Shown here: one piece after another, positions 1 through 8,228 of the stretch
Layout of the letters: every line of letters starts with the position of its first letter
Numbering within the stretch: the stretch's first letter is position 1
Source of the DNA: Lentilactobacillus diolivorans DSM 14421
GTDB taxonomy: Bacteria; Bacillota; Bacilli; Lactobacillales; Lactobacillaceae
Length of the DNA stretch: 64,000 nt
Assembly (NCBI RefSeq): GCF_001434255.1
Contig: NZ_AZEY01000007.1
Span: 1-64,000, forward strand
Reading direction: 5' to 3'
Program-made: the position numbers and the translations under genes
The notes under the pieces: model-generated
What the model saw: the letters and a program-made list of their open reading frames with translations, nothing else
What the model was told of the DNA's origin: nothing
Database searches by the model: none

Positions 1-60
1 ATGACTAATTGTGGGCTATTTAATTCTTCAATTAAACTCTTGACTAATCGTAGGAAACAG

Positions 61-241
61 AGCGGGACAAAAGGCGTTTAACTTCCAGAGTGTAATTGAA
101 TTATCCGAATATTCTGAACTTGAATATTTGGATAATTCGATTACACGGCCGGAAGTTGCCTTTTGTCCCGCGTTTTTACTTGGTAATAATCGTGTTTACA
201 CTAACAGAGACTGGGCATAACAACTATTGTCTCAGCCTCTT
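61..241 (-). repeat. Two-hairpin interspersed repeat, copy 1
   Basis: Read on the minus strand, this block matches the intergenic blocks near 33.9 kb and 51.1 kb over about 180 bp. It has a first hairpin (degenerate here, GAGGCTGAGACA against TGCCCAGTCTC), a spacer containing ACGATTATTACC, and a larger hairpin whose arms contain GGCAACTTCC and GGAAGTTAAACGCC around a central AATTATCC/GGATAATT stem. The match in the spacer and in both arms is visible by eye. No protein is encoded. The element lies downstream of the oxidoreductase gene that follows. Confidence 0.85.
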
Positions 242-262
242 TATTATATCTAAACCTTATTA

Positions 263-889
263 TTAAGCCTTATTTAATGCCGAAATTAACCGATCCCGAT
301 TAGCGCGAATCGTATAGGCCGGGGTGCCATTTTGAAATCGGAACCCCTCGTGCAACTGCCCAACATCATAAGTATCAAAACCAAATTGATCAATTAAATG
401 ACTAACAACGGTTTTAGCCTCAGGGTCATTACCGGCAATTGGTAATGTTCGTCGGTTAGGATCGTCCTTTGATGCCGCAGTCGAAAGCAAATCACCGGCA
501 AAAATTGAATTAAACGCTTTGACAACGTTTGATTCTGGTAAATGAGCCTGAAGAAGTTCACTAGTCGTACTGGTGCCATTATCCAAAGCGACAATTTGAC
601 CATCCCGCGTTGGATAATAGTTCATCGTATCAATCACAATTTTGCCCTTCAATGGCTCAACCGGTACGCTTTGATAATTTTTGAGCGGGATTGTGACAAC
701 CACAATATCCCCTTGAGCTGCCGCATCTTTTGCCCAGGCCGCTTTCGCATGTGGCCCAAGTTCTGTCACCAAATTCTGCAACGTCTTCGGGTCGCGAGAG
801 TTGCTGATGATGACATCATGACCGTGTTTAACCGCCAAGCGAGCAAGATTACTGCCGATATGACCAGCACCAATCAATCCAATTTTCAC
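263..889 (-). CDS. NAD(P)-binding oxidoreductase, F420-dependent NADP reductase-like
   Basis: This 208-residue Rossmann protein starts with a GTG codon and opens with the dinucleotide-binding motif GLIGAGHIGSNLA at residues 4-16. It resembles the family annotated as NADPH-dependent F420 reductase or NADP oxidoreductase. In lactobacilli, which have no F420, such proteins are taken to be general NAD(P)H-dependent reductases of unknown substrate. The conserved segments VVVTIPL and VKAFNSIFAGDLLS fit the family. It is monocistronic, and repeat copy 1 lies just downstream. The substrate cannot be inferred. Confidence 0.8.
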   Translation of the reverse strand: MKIGLIGAGHIGSNLARLAVKHGHDVIISNSRDPKTLQNLVTELGPHAKAAWAKDAAAQGDIVVVTIPLKNYQSVPVEPLKGKIVIDTMNYYPTRDGQIVALDNGTSTTSELLQAHLPESNVVKAFNSIFAGDLLSTAASKDDPNRRTLPIAGNDPEAKTVVSHLIDQFGFDTYDVGQLHEGFRFQNGTPAYTIRANRDRLISALNKA

Positions 890-1012
890 TTAGAATCATC
901 CTTTCACTAAAAGCTAAATTTTAACTACGATCCTAGGTTAATAGATCACGGCTACATGATTCAAGTAAAAGGCATTCACATTCATCGAGAATAATAATGT
1001 TCGTTTTATTTA

Positions 1013-1996
1013 TTACTCAGGATCAGCCAACGATTTACCGCTCTTTACTTTTTTAAAGTCTGCAAACGCGGTATCAATGGTTTGATATTCTGAATCATTC
1101 AATGTTATCCGCATTGCTTTAGCATTTGCAATAACTTGATCCGGCTTTTTGGCTCCGGGAATGACAACACTAATTAACGGATTTTTCATATACCACGCTA
1201 ATATAATCTGAGCAACAGTCGCGTGATGATCCCTTGCAATTGGTCGGACCTGTTCAACGGCAGCTAAAGCTTTTGAATATCGTGGCTCTTGAAAATCGGC
1301 AATTTGACTGCGGATATCATCATCTGAAAATTTAACATTCTGATCATATTTTCCTGTCAGCAATCCGGATGCCAGTGGAAAATATGGGATAAAACTGATC
1401 TGGTTTTCTTTCAGATATGGCATCATCTCAACTGCGTGATCCTGGTGAAGTAGGCTGAACTCATCTTCAACAACGTCAACATAGCCATCCGTATTAGCTT
1501 CCTTAATCTGCGCCAGGCTAAAATTCGACAATCCAATTGCCTTGATTTTTCCCTGTTTTCTTAACTTCTGCAACGCACCAACGGCCTCGGCCTTTGGCGT
1601 TATTTTGTCAGGAAAATGAATATAATAAATATCTAAATAATCCGTTCCCAATCGTTTTAAACTGGCATCGACCTGCTTAATCAAAAACTGAGGATCATTA
1701 TTAATCACTTCTTGACCCGACGAAAAATCATGGGCACCCTTGGTTGCTAACGTTATTTTTTCACGATCAAAGCTTTTAATCGCCTGACCAACCAGTTCCT
1801 CCGAATGCCCTAATCCATAAACATAAGCAGTATCTAACAGTGTAATTCCATGTTCAAGGCCGGCTTTGACAATTTCCAAACCAGTTTCATCTTTTAAATC
1901 CGGAAACAGGTTATAACCGCCAACTGCATTCGTTCCCAGCCCAAGTCGTGTAGCTGTGACGTTAGTCTTACCAATTGTTATCGGTTGATGTGACAT
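1013..1996 (-). CDS. Aldo/keto reductase
   Basis: This is a 327-residue NADPH-dependent aldo/keto reductase of the TIM-barrel superfamily. The catalytic region LLDTAYVYGLGHSEELVG carries the Asp and Tyr of the tetrad. The segments YLDIYYIHFPD and GLSNFSLAQI and the cofactor-binding SVVIPGAKKPDQV are also typical. The ATG at 1996 is preferred over an upstream in-frame ATG because TAGGAGGAT lies at the right distance upstream of it. It is a single gene in a small accessory cluster of oxidoreductases. The natural carbonyl substrate is unknown. Confidence 0.9.
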   Translation of the reverse strand: MSHQPITIGKTNVTATRLGLGTNAVGGYNLFPDLKDETGLEIVKAGLEHGITLLDTAYVYGLGHSEELVGQAIKSFDREKITLATKGAHDFSSGQEVINNDPQFLIKQVDASLKRLGTDYLDIYYIHFPDKITPKAEAVGALQKLRKQGKIKAIGLSNFSLAQIKEANTDGYVDVVEDEFSLLHQDHAVEMMPYLKENQISFIPYFPLASGLLTGKYDQNVKFSDDDIRSQIADFQEPRYSKALAAVEQVRPIARDHHATVAQIILAWYMKNPLISVVIPGAKKPDQVIANAKAMRITLNDSEYQTIDTAFADFKKVKSGKSLADPE

Positions 1997-2135
1997 AGTA
2001 ATCCTCCTATATATTGTGAAATCGCTTACAATTATCTGTATCAATTATATCAAATGTTGATTGACAATTCAGCGATTTCCAGAAGACTCGTCACTTCCCT
2101 GTTAAAAGTTATCCTAAAAACGAATGCTAAGGCAA

Positions 2136-2256
2136 AAAGAGTGGCCACCAAGTATTTTCCCAGCTATATCAAATTTGTCACCAGTTATTCTTAGACCTGA
2201 TTTGTTTGATGACACCCTTTATATTCCGGAAACGATGTACTGGTGATCCACTCTTT
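2136..2256 (-). terminator. Long imperfect hairpin ending in a T-run
   Basis: The outer arms AAAGAGTGGCCACCAAGTA and TACTGGTGATCCACTCTTT are complementary apart from a small offset, and they enclose about 80 bp. On the minus strand the stem ends in CTCTTTTTG just downstream of the acetyltransferase gene, so it probably terminates that transcript. It is longer than a usual intrinsic terminator, and the inner part does not fold obviously. Confidence 0.55.
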
Positions 2257-2270
2257 GGTTTATTTTCCAA

Positions 2271-2837
2271 CTATGATGCTGATTGATCTGTGTCCTGTAA
2301 TAATTGCCGATAAGGAATAAACGGTGCCGGCTTTTTAGGTAACTGATTGACCAACGATTTGGTCATCCAAAGGACATCCAACCACTTATTAGCTTTGAAA
2401 CCAAAGTGCTTAAAGACTGCTGTCTGTTTGTAGCCGAACTTCTCATGAAACTTTTCACTACGGGCGTTCCCTGCTGTAATACAAGCTGAAGCATTCACAA
2501 CGTGTTGTCGTTTTAATTCATGTTCAAGTACCTGATATAGTGTGGTGCCAACTCCTTTAGCCAATGTTTCACGTGTAACATAAATTGAAACCTCAACTGA
2601 CCAGTCATAGGCATCCCGACCTTTATAATCATGGGCATACGTATAACCAATAATCTGGCCATCACTTTCCGCAACTAAATAAGGATACTTCTCTTTAATT
2701 GAAAGAATTCGCTGCTTAAAGTCTGAAATCGAAGGTGTGTTGTATTCAAGCGTAATGTTGGTTTGCTCAACGTAATAACGATAAATGTTAACCAAAGCTG
2801 GCGCATCGTTGATCGTAACCGGCCGAATATGAATCAT
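2271..2837 (-). CDS. GNAT-family N-acetyltransferase (phosphinothricin acetyltransferase-like)
   Basis: This is a protein of about 188 residues with the GNAT fold. It starts IRPVTINDAPALVNIY and has the DWSVEVSIYVTRETLAKGVGTTLY stretch, containing the acetyl-CoA loop R/K-x-x-G-x-G/A, and the C-terminal segment HEKFGYKQTAVFKHFGFKANKWLDV. This layout is typical of the PAT/phosphinothricin acetyltransferase branch (COG1247), whose real substrates are usually small amines or amino-acid analogues. The ATG at 2837 is chosen because GGGAG lies 8 nt upstream. A hairpin terminator follows. The substrate is not known. Confidence 0.85.
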   Translation of the reverse strand: MIHIRPVTINDAPALVNIYRYYVEQTNITLEYNTPSISDFKQRILSIKEKYPYLVAESDGQIIGYTYAHDYKGRDAYDWSVEVSIYVTRETLAKGVGTTLYQVLEHELKRQHVVNASACITAGNARSEKFHEKFGYKQTAVFKHFGFKANKWLDVLWMTKSLVNQLPKKPAPFIPYRQLLQDTDQSAS

Positions 2838-2901
2838 ATTTGAATCTCCCATCATAGATTTAATGAGTTTTATTATACAATCACCAAGTCATTTCAAACA
2901 G

Positions 2902-3861
2902 TTAAATTAATTTTTTATCGCTTTTCACCATGTCCAACAATTTTTGATCCCGCTGCGCGACAATCTCTTTGCCTTTATCACCTTGCCAATCAAAGAATCC
3001 TTCACCTGATTTCAGACCAAGTCTGCCTTCATCAACCATTTTCTCGAGAAGTGGATCGGTTTCCTGTTCACTTGCCAAGTCCGCATATAGATAACTGCTA
3101 ATATTTTTAAAGACATCCAATCCACCCAGATCCGCACTGGCAATCGGTCCCACCAAAGACCAGCGACGTCCCAAGCTATATTTAATAATGTCATCAACTG
3201 CAGCAGGATCAGCAATGCCATCTTTAACAATTTTAAACGCCTCACGTAAAACCGCGAGTTGAATCCGGTTGCCAACAAATCCCAAAGATTCCCGTTTCAA
3301 GGCAATGGCATGTTTGCCAACGTGATTCATTAATGCTGTTGTCAATGTAATCGTTGCTTCATTAGTTAGATTACCGGGAACAACTTCCACCAAGGGCATC
3401 AATTGAGCTGGATTCCAGAAATGCGCAACAACCAATCTCTCTGGATGGTGCAGCTTAGATTGAATTGCAGTAGGGCTAAGTCCGGACGTGTTGGTTGCAA
3501 AAACTGTCTCATCAGAAGCGAACTGTTCAACCTTTTGCCAAACTAATTGTTTCACAGTCAAATCTTCAACAATTGATTCAATAACGAAATCTGCCTTTGA
3601 AATCGCTTTCTGGTAATCTGTAGTTGGGATTATCCGGGCTAAAATATCCGTTTCTTCATCAGCTTGAACGATATTGGCACCTAAAAATGTTTGAAGATCG
3701 TGTTTAATCAAATCAAGCCCATGATTTAATGCTTTCTGTGTCGTATCCAATAAATAAACGTGATAACCGTACATTGCAAATTGCAAAGCCGTTGCATGAC
3801 CCATTGTGCCGGCACCAATGTTGGCAATTGTTTTAATATCTGATAGTTTTAAAGAATCCAT
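2902..3861 (-). CDS. 3-hydroxyacyl-CoA dehydrogenase family protein
   Basis: This 319-residue NAD-dependent dehydrogenase has an N-terminal Rossmann domain (NIGAGTMGHATALQFAMYGYHV, residues 14-35) and a C-terminal helical 3HCDH domain. The catalytic segment HFWNPAQLMPLVEVVPG and the signature LKRESLGFVGNRIQLAVLREA are present. Family members include 3-hydroxybutyryl-CoA, L-carnitine and L-gulonate dehydrogenases. Lactobacilli lack beta-oxidation, so a small hydroxy-acid substrate is as likely as a CoA ester. The start has a strong GGAGG site. No partner genes are adjacent. Confidence 0.8.
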   Translation of the reverse strand: MDSLKLSDIKTIANIGAGTMGHATALQFAMYGYHVYLLDTTQKALNHGLDLIKHDLQTFLGANIVQADEETDILARIIPTTDYQKAISKADFVIESIVEDLTVKQLVWQKVEQFASDETVFATNTSGLSPTAIQSKLHHPERLVVAHFWNPAQLMPLVEVVPGNLTNEATITLTTALMNHVGKHAIALKRESLGFVGNRIQLAVLREAFKIVKDGIADPAAVDDIIKYSLGRRWSLVGPIASADLGGLDVFKNISSYLYADLASEQETDPLLEKMVDEGRLGLKSGEGFFDWQGDKGKEIVAQRDQKLLDMVKSDKKLI

Positions 3862-3977
3862 TTTGCAGACCTCCGATTCAAAAACGATAGTAAAGCGGTT
3901 ACATTTTTCTTTACCGTCAGTGTAGCATAGTTACCCGTTAACCTTTAATAGAATGGTTGTTTCAATGATCTGATCTA

Positions 3978-4847
3978 TTAAAGGATCTTCCCAATTGACT
4001 CGCCCTTGACACTATGGACGTCATCAACGACGACAACAGCAGTCGGATCAATTTCTGAAATCAGCGGTACGAGTTGCGCCGCCTGCTTATTGGTACAAAT
4101 CACGTAAATCATTGGTTGTTTTTCCTGATGATAATAGCCCTTGGCATTGATAATTGTGATCCCCTGCTTAAGCCGTTGTGATAACTCATACGTAATTTCT
4201 TCGGTTTGATTGGTAATAATGGTAACAGCTTTTCGGGCGCCAAATTTTGAAAGAAATCGATTTAAAACCGCTGCACCAACATAAAGTTCAACAATCGTTA
4301 ATAGCATATTTTGAAACCCAATAATAAATCCCGAGGGAATGGCAACAATGAGGTCAAAGAACAGCATTGCCGAACCCGTCATCATTCCAAAGTAGCGGTT
4401 CATAATCTTCGCCAGAATTGTACTACCGGCGATCGTTCCCCCACCACGGAAAATAACCCCGATCGCGATCCCCATGAGAACACCACCCGCAATTGCCGGG
4501 ATGATGGTTTGCGTTGTGTGATAATTTAATAATCGTGGCAGTTTCAAAAAAATCGAGATCCAAATCACGGCCCAAAGTGAATAACCAACTGTTTGCCGAT
4601 CCAAAAATCGAAAACCAATCAAAATCAAAATGCCGTTTGCAACAATGTTGGTTAAAGCCGGTGGAATATTTAAGGCGTAGTAACCAATCGTTGTTAATCC
4701 GGTAACACCGCCTTCGCCAATTTGATGGGGAATCAAAAAGTCGGTGATTGCGACAGCATAGATGAAAGCACCAAGGATAATTTGTAGCCCATTCCAAGCG
4801 ATTAGTGCACGTTTATTGTTAATGATCATCACCCCTTTTGTAAACAT
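3978..4847 (-). CDS. YitT-family membrane protein
   Basis: This 289-residue protein has five to six hydrophobic helices in the first 200 residues (DUF161/YitT). A soluble C-terminal DUF2179 domain (residues ~205-285, VTIITNQTEEITYEL to DDVHSVKG) follows. The family is widespread in Firmicutes and its function is not established. An alternative ATG at 4829 follows AAAGGGGTG very closely, so the exact start is uncertain by six codons. It lies upstream of no obvious partner, and the next minus-strand genes are the fluoride channels. Confidence 0.85.
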   Translation of the reverse strand: MFTKGVMIINNKRALIAWNGLQIILGAFIYAVAITDFLIPHQIGEGGVTGLTTIGYYALNIPPALTNIVANGILILIGFRFLDRQTVGYSLWAVIWISIFLKLPRLLNYHTTQTIIPAIAGGVLMGIAIGVIFRGGGTIAGSTILAKIMNRYFGMMTGSAMLFFDLIVAIPSGFIIGFQNMLLTIVELYVGAAVLNRFLSKFGARKAVTIITNQTEEITYELSQRLKQGITIINAKGYYHQEKQPMIYVICTNKQAAQLVPLISEIDPTAVVVVDDVHSVKGESIGKIL

Positions 4848-4892
4848 AATAGGTTAATTATACGGCAAACCGTGTTGCCAACAAAATTGCGA

Positions 4893-5252
4893 TTAAGTTG
4901 CCAGGTTGCCGAACCACAATCCGAGACAAATCGCACCAATTCCAAAGAAAGTCGATCCGAGATAATAAATAGCAGCTACCCGATATTGACTATTCTTGAT
5001 TAAGATAAACGTATCCATCGTGAAAGTCGAAAATGTTGTAAATCCGCCACAGATTCCGGTAACCAAAAACACCGTCAGTAGTTGATTGGAATGGATTCCA
5101 ACAACCAGCCCCGCTAAAAACGCCCCACTAATATTAATCAGCCAGGTTGCCAAGGGCATTTTCGGCCACAGTCGTTTACCAACAAGGGTAATGATATATC
5201 TCAAAACCGAGCCAATTCCGGCTCCTAAAGCAACCAGGCCAATCATGACCAT
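4893..5252 (-). CDS. crcB: Fluoride ion channel FluC/CrcB, subunit 2
   Basis: This is a 119-residue, four-helix Fluc fluoride channel. Hallmarks are GAGIGSVLRYI near the N-terminus, the central NISGAFLAGL (Asn in helix 2) and GGFTTFSTF (TFSTF, the Phe-box region). Lactobacilli often have two adjacent small CrcB genes whose products assemble as a heterodimer. The start overlaps the end of the upstream crcB by 10 bp, indicating translational coupling. The role is passive export of cytoplasmic fluoride. Both genes sit behind the fluoride riboswitch at 5683-5766. Confidence 0.95.
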   Translation of the reverse strand: MVMIGLVALGAGIGSVLRYIITLVGKRLWPKMPLATWLINISGAFLAGLVVGIHSNQLLTVFLVTGICGGFTTFSTFTMDTFILIKNSQYRVAAIYYLGSTFFGIGAICLGLWFGNLAT

Positions 5253-5653
5253 AACCCTCGCCCCCGATTAATCCATTTAGCGGACAAATAGCCAAATAAG
5301 GCCATTAAAAAACCGCCAATTAAATTTAAAGTCAGAAAAACAAAAACACCAATGATGTGTTGCTGATAATTAGTGATAAATGCCAACATCAGGGCAGAAA
5401 ACGTAGTAAAACCGCCAATCACACCGGTTCCCAACCCCAGCATCAACCATTCCGGTAAATCAAACCGCATTGAAATCCCATAAATCATAATGGCCATTAA
5501 AAAGCAGCCAATCAAATTAACAGCCGTCGTTCCTGCAAATTGGTTAAACTCATTCAAATAATCACTGAGTTCATAACGCCCTACGCCGCCCATTGCGCCG
5601 CCAATAAAAATTGCGACAAACTGCCCGATATCTTGCCAATTGAATCTACTCAT
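5243..5653 (-). CDS. crcB: Fluoride ion channel FluC/CrcB, subunit 1
   Basis: This is a 136-residue Fluc homologue with GGAMGGVGRYELSDYL, NLIGCFLMAIMI and GGFTTFSALML. The ATG at 5653 is preferred because AAAGGAG lies 8 nt upstream. It is the first gene of a two-gene operon preceded by a fluoride riboswitch and terminator. It has an extended N-terminus compared with the second copy. Pairing of two non-identical copies suggests a heterodimeric channel, which is inferred from synteny. Confidence 0.95.
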   Translation of the reverse strand: MSRFNWQDIGQFVAIFIGGAMGGVGRYELSDYLNEFNQFAGTTAVNLIGCFLMAIMIYGISMRFDLPEWLMLGLGTGVIGGFTTFSALMLAFITNYQQHIIGVFVFLTLNLIGGFLMALFGYLSAKWINRGRGLWS

Positions 5654-5682
5654 GATCCGTTCTCCTTTCAAAAATAAAAAAC

Positions 5683-5766
5683 GCCTACCTTAACAACCGT
5701 TAAAGTAGACGTCATCAACTCTTTGGTGTGTTAACACTGCTGAGTAAGGGCGAACGTCATCGCCGT
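5683..5766 (-). promoter_or_regulatory. Fluoride riboswitch (crcB motif) with terminator
   Basis: On the minus strand the leader holds GGCGATGACGTTCGCC (5749-5764), the signature 5' stem-loop of the crcB RNA motif. It is followed by GAGTTGATGACGTCTAC, corresponding to the conserved GCTGATG..CCTAC part. The 3' half overlaps an intrinsic terminator with arms GTCTACTTTAAC and GTTAAGGTAGGC (12 bp, loop GGTT) and then TTTTTT. Fluoride binding should stabilise the aptamer and prevent this terminator, switching on the crcB pair. Both sequence motif and downstream gene agree. Confidence 0.92.
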
Positions 5767-5878
5767 TTTAATAGTTAAAAGTATAGCAAATCAGCTGAAC
5801 AAGAACAACCCGCCATTGTTAGTGAAATATTAAAGCCTTATAATGAAACTTAATTTTGACAAGCAAGGAGGAATTCTC

Positions 5879-6956
5879 ATGATCAAGCCCAATCGACTTC
5901 ATCCTGGCGATAAGGTTGCAATCGTTAGCCTTTCCGGTGGCATATTGGGTGAAATCAGTGCCAAACATCAGCTAAAATTAGGAACTAAACGTCTTAAATC
6001 GTTTAAACTCAATCCAGTCATCATGCCCAACGCTTTAAAGGGTCTAAAATTTCTACAAGACCATCCCGAAGCGCGGGCTCAAGATTTAAAAATTGCCTTT
6101 TTGGACCAATCAATTAAAGGAATTATCTGCGTTATCGGTGGCGATGATACCTATCGCTTATTACCATACTTGCTGAATGATTCGGACTTTATTCGGGCGG
6201 TGCAAACTTCCCCCCAAACTGTTTACTGGTTTTTCCGATACAACGATTAATCATCTAATGTTCTATCAACTTGGCATGACCAGCTTTTATGGCCCAAATT
6301 TCTTAAATGACTTAGCCGAACTTGGTCCGGTAATGCTACCGTATACTAAGCACGCTTTTCAAAACTTCTTTAATAATCAATCACCCACCGAAATCAAATC
6401 CAGTCCACTCTGGTATGAAGAACGAACTGATTTTTCGCCATCTGCTTTAGGAACTCCCCGAATTCAACATTTTGAAACGAAGGGTTACGAAGTCTTACGT
6501 GGTTCAGGCAAGATAACCGGCGCCCTTCTCGGTGGCTGTATCGACAGCTTCTACGACATTTTAGCAGGTAACCGTTATCCTGACGAAAAACCAATCGCAG
6601 AAAAATATCATCTATTCCCATCTAAAGAAGATTGGTAGGACAAAATTCTGTTTATCGAAACCAGTGAGGAACGCCCTTCCCCAACACTTTACAGACAAAT
6701 GCTTTTGAAACTCAAGGAAGTGGGCGTACTATCTGCCGTTTCGGCCATTATTGTCGGCAAACCCCAAGATAATACCTACTACGAATCCTACAAACAACAA
6801 CTATTAGCTGTTACCGAAGACCTGCATACGCCAATTCTATTTAACCTAAACTTTGGTCACAGTTATCCGCGAACCATTATTCCATATGGATTGAAATGCC
6901 AAATTAATTTTGATCGCGAATCAGTTGCAGTTATTGAACCTTGGTTTAGCGACTAA
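5879..6956 (+). pseudogene. LD-carboxypeptidase (peptidase S66) pseudogene
   Basis: The reading frame starts at ATG 5879 behind AAGGAGG and encodes a muramoyltetrapeptide carboxypeptidase-like (LdcA/MccF, S66) protein. The N-part has PGDKVAIVSLSG and ICVIGGDDTYRLLPYL. The frame shifts at a run of six C (about 6210-6215); removing one C restores ...QTSPKLFTGFSDTTINHLMF. A second lesion is the in-frame TAG at 6636-6638 (SKEDW-stop-DKILFIETSEE). The C-part continues with VGKPQDNTYYESY and NFGHSYPRTIIPYG. Two independent lesions make decay more likely than a sequencing error. It is opposite in direction to the other genes here. Confidence 0.9.
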
Positions 6957-7042
6957 CGATGCTTCCCAAGGGTATTCATCTGTTATTCAATACCTTGATA
7001 ATAAAACCTAAAAGCTTAATAACAATTTCCGGCAAATCATTT

Positions 7043-7522
7043 CTACTTATGGTACGGGCTACCCTCATTAATCATAAATGCCCGATAGATCTGCTCAGTC
7101 AACACTAATCTCATTAGCTGATGGGGCAACGTAAACTTTCCAAACGAAATTTGGTTATCAGCACGATCCAACACGTGTTTTGACAATCCCAACGACCCAC
7201 CAATCACGAACGTAATATCGGAATGGCCATAGGTTGTGAGGTCAGCGATTTCTTTGGCAAAGGCTTCAGACGACCGCTCTTTTCCCAAGATCGCGAGCGC
7301 ATATACGTATTCGCGATCTTTTATCTTGTCTAAAATCCGCGAACCTTCTTTATCCATCACGTCATCCATTTCAGCCTGACTTAGAGATTCGGGTGCCTTT
7401 TCATCGGCAACTTCCACAATCTTGAATTTACAAAAACGCGATAACCGTTTCGCGTATTCCGCAATTCCTTGTCTAAAATAGGTCTCTTTTAATTTACCAA
7501 CAACGACTAATTTGATATTCAC
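7043..7522 (-). CDS. rlmH: 23S rRNA (pseudouridine-1915-N3)-methyltransferase RlmH
   Basis: This is a 159-residue SPOUT-class methyltransferase, full length for the family, beginning at GTG behind GGAGGAC. It has the N-terminal [13 protein letters not shown], the SAM-binding knot region [18 protein letters not shown], and the C-terminal [21 protein letters not shown]. It methylates pseudouridine 1915 in helix 69 of 23S rRNA. As in many Lactobacillales it is the last gene of the wal-htrA-rlmH block. It is separated from htrA by about 700 bp full of DnaA boxes. Confidence 0.97.
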   Translation of the reverse strand: MNIKLVVVGKLKETYFRQGIAEYAKRLSRFCKFKIVEVADEKAPESLSQAEMDDVMDKEGSRILDKIKDREYVYALAILGKERSSEAFAKEIADLTTYGHSDITFVIGGSLGLSKHVLDRADNQISFGKFTLPHQLMRLVLTEQIYRAFMINEGSPYHK

Positions 7523-7581
7523 TGGATCAAGTCCTCCAAAATTATTGGTTTCCTGTGTAAAAAATGGTGCTTATAAACAAG

Positions 7582-7899
7582 TTATCCACAAAGTTATCCA
7601 CAGGTTTATGTGAATAACCATTTTTACACTCACCCGCATTTTTTGCCAAAATGTCAAGGGTCAAAATACTTATCCACAAAATTGTGAACAACATGTGTTC
7701 GCAATCCAACTACGCAAACCCTATTATAACAGCATCTATAGCTCCGAACAAAGTAATATTTTTCTTGAAAAAAAGTTATCCACAAAACTGTGGATAACTT
7801 TTGGCATTTAGTGGACAACTTCTAACAGCTAATCTACCACTATTTTACAAGTAGCTTGTGGATTGTCCACAGACTTATCCACAGGCCTAATGTGTATAA
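7582..7899. other. DnaA-box cluster between rlmH and htrA
   Basis: Perfect TTATCCACA or TGTGGATAA boxes occur at 7582-7590, 7594-7602, 7670-7678, 7776-7784, 7789-7797 and 7875-7883. Near matches lie at 7609-7617 (TGTGAATAA), 7864-7872 (TTGTCCACA) and 7891-7899 (TGTGTATAA). The 7776/7789 pair is arranged head to head. This density is similar to the oriC parts around dnaA but lies about 23 kb away. It could be an auxiliary origin element or a DnaA titration or reactivation site. No gene is seen between 7523 and 8140. Confidence 0.85.
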
Positions 7900-8140
7900 A
7901 CCTGCTCATCTCTGTTCTTAACTGAATTTTACTTGCAAAATTAATAGCTAAGTTCGGATCTGGTATCGAATAGTCATAAAAAAGGGCTTACTTTAATTGA
8001 CTCGTTCGGAAACAAAACATACCGTTAAGTTAGGTAGTTATGATTGTTCAGTTTCTTTATTCCCGATATTCAGCGTCGGCTACAGTGCACCCGTAGAAAC
8101 CGGTAACTTCAAACCTTTAGATCACTTCAGACCCAACTGA

Positions 8141-8185
8141 AAAAAAGTCCGATTAGAAACCAAACAATCGGGTTTCTAATCGGAC
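8141..8185 (-). terminator. htrA terminator
   Basis: The arms GTCCGATTAGAAAC and GTTTCTAATCGGAC pair perfectly over 14 bp. On the minus strand they are followed by TTTTTT. It sits about 45 bp after the htrA stop codon. Confidence 0.92.
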
Positions 8186-8228
8186 TTAACTAGCATAAGC
8201 AGCCTTAAAAGCACTTAAAAATCACTAT

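Noticed and set aside
542-910. 122-codon plus-strand frame opposite the first oxidoreductase gene
   Set aside because: It is antisense to a well-supported gene and has no start context.
6177-6956. Treating the LD-carboxypeptidase fragments as separate genes
   Set aside because: They join into one family protein after removing one C and reading through one TAG; the later fragments have no ribosome sites.
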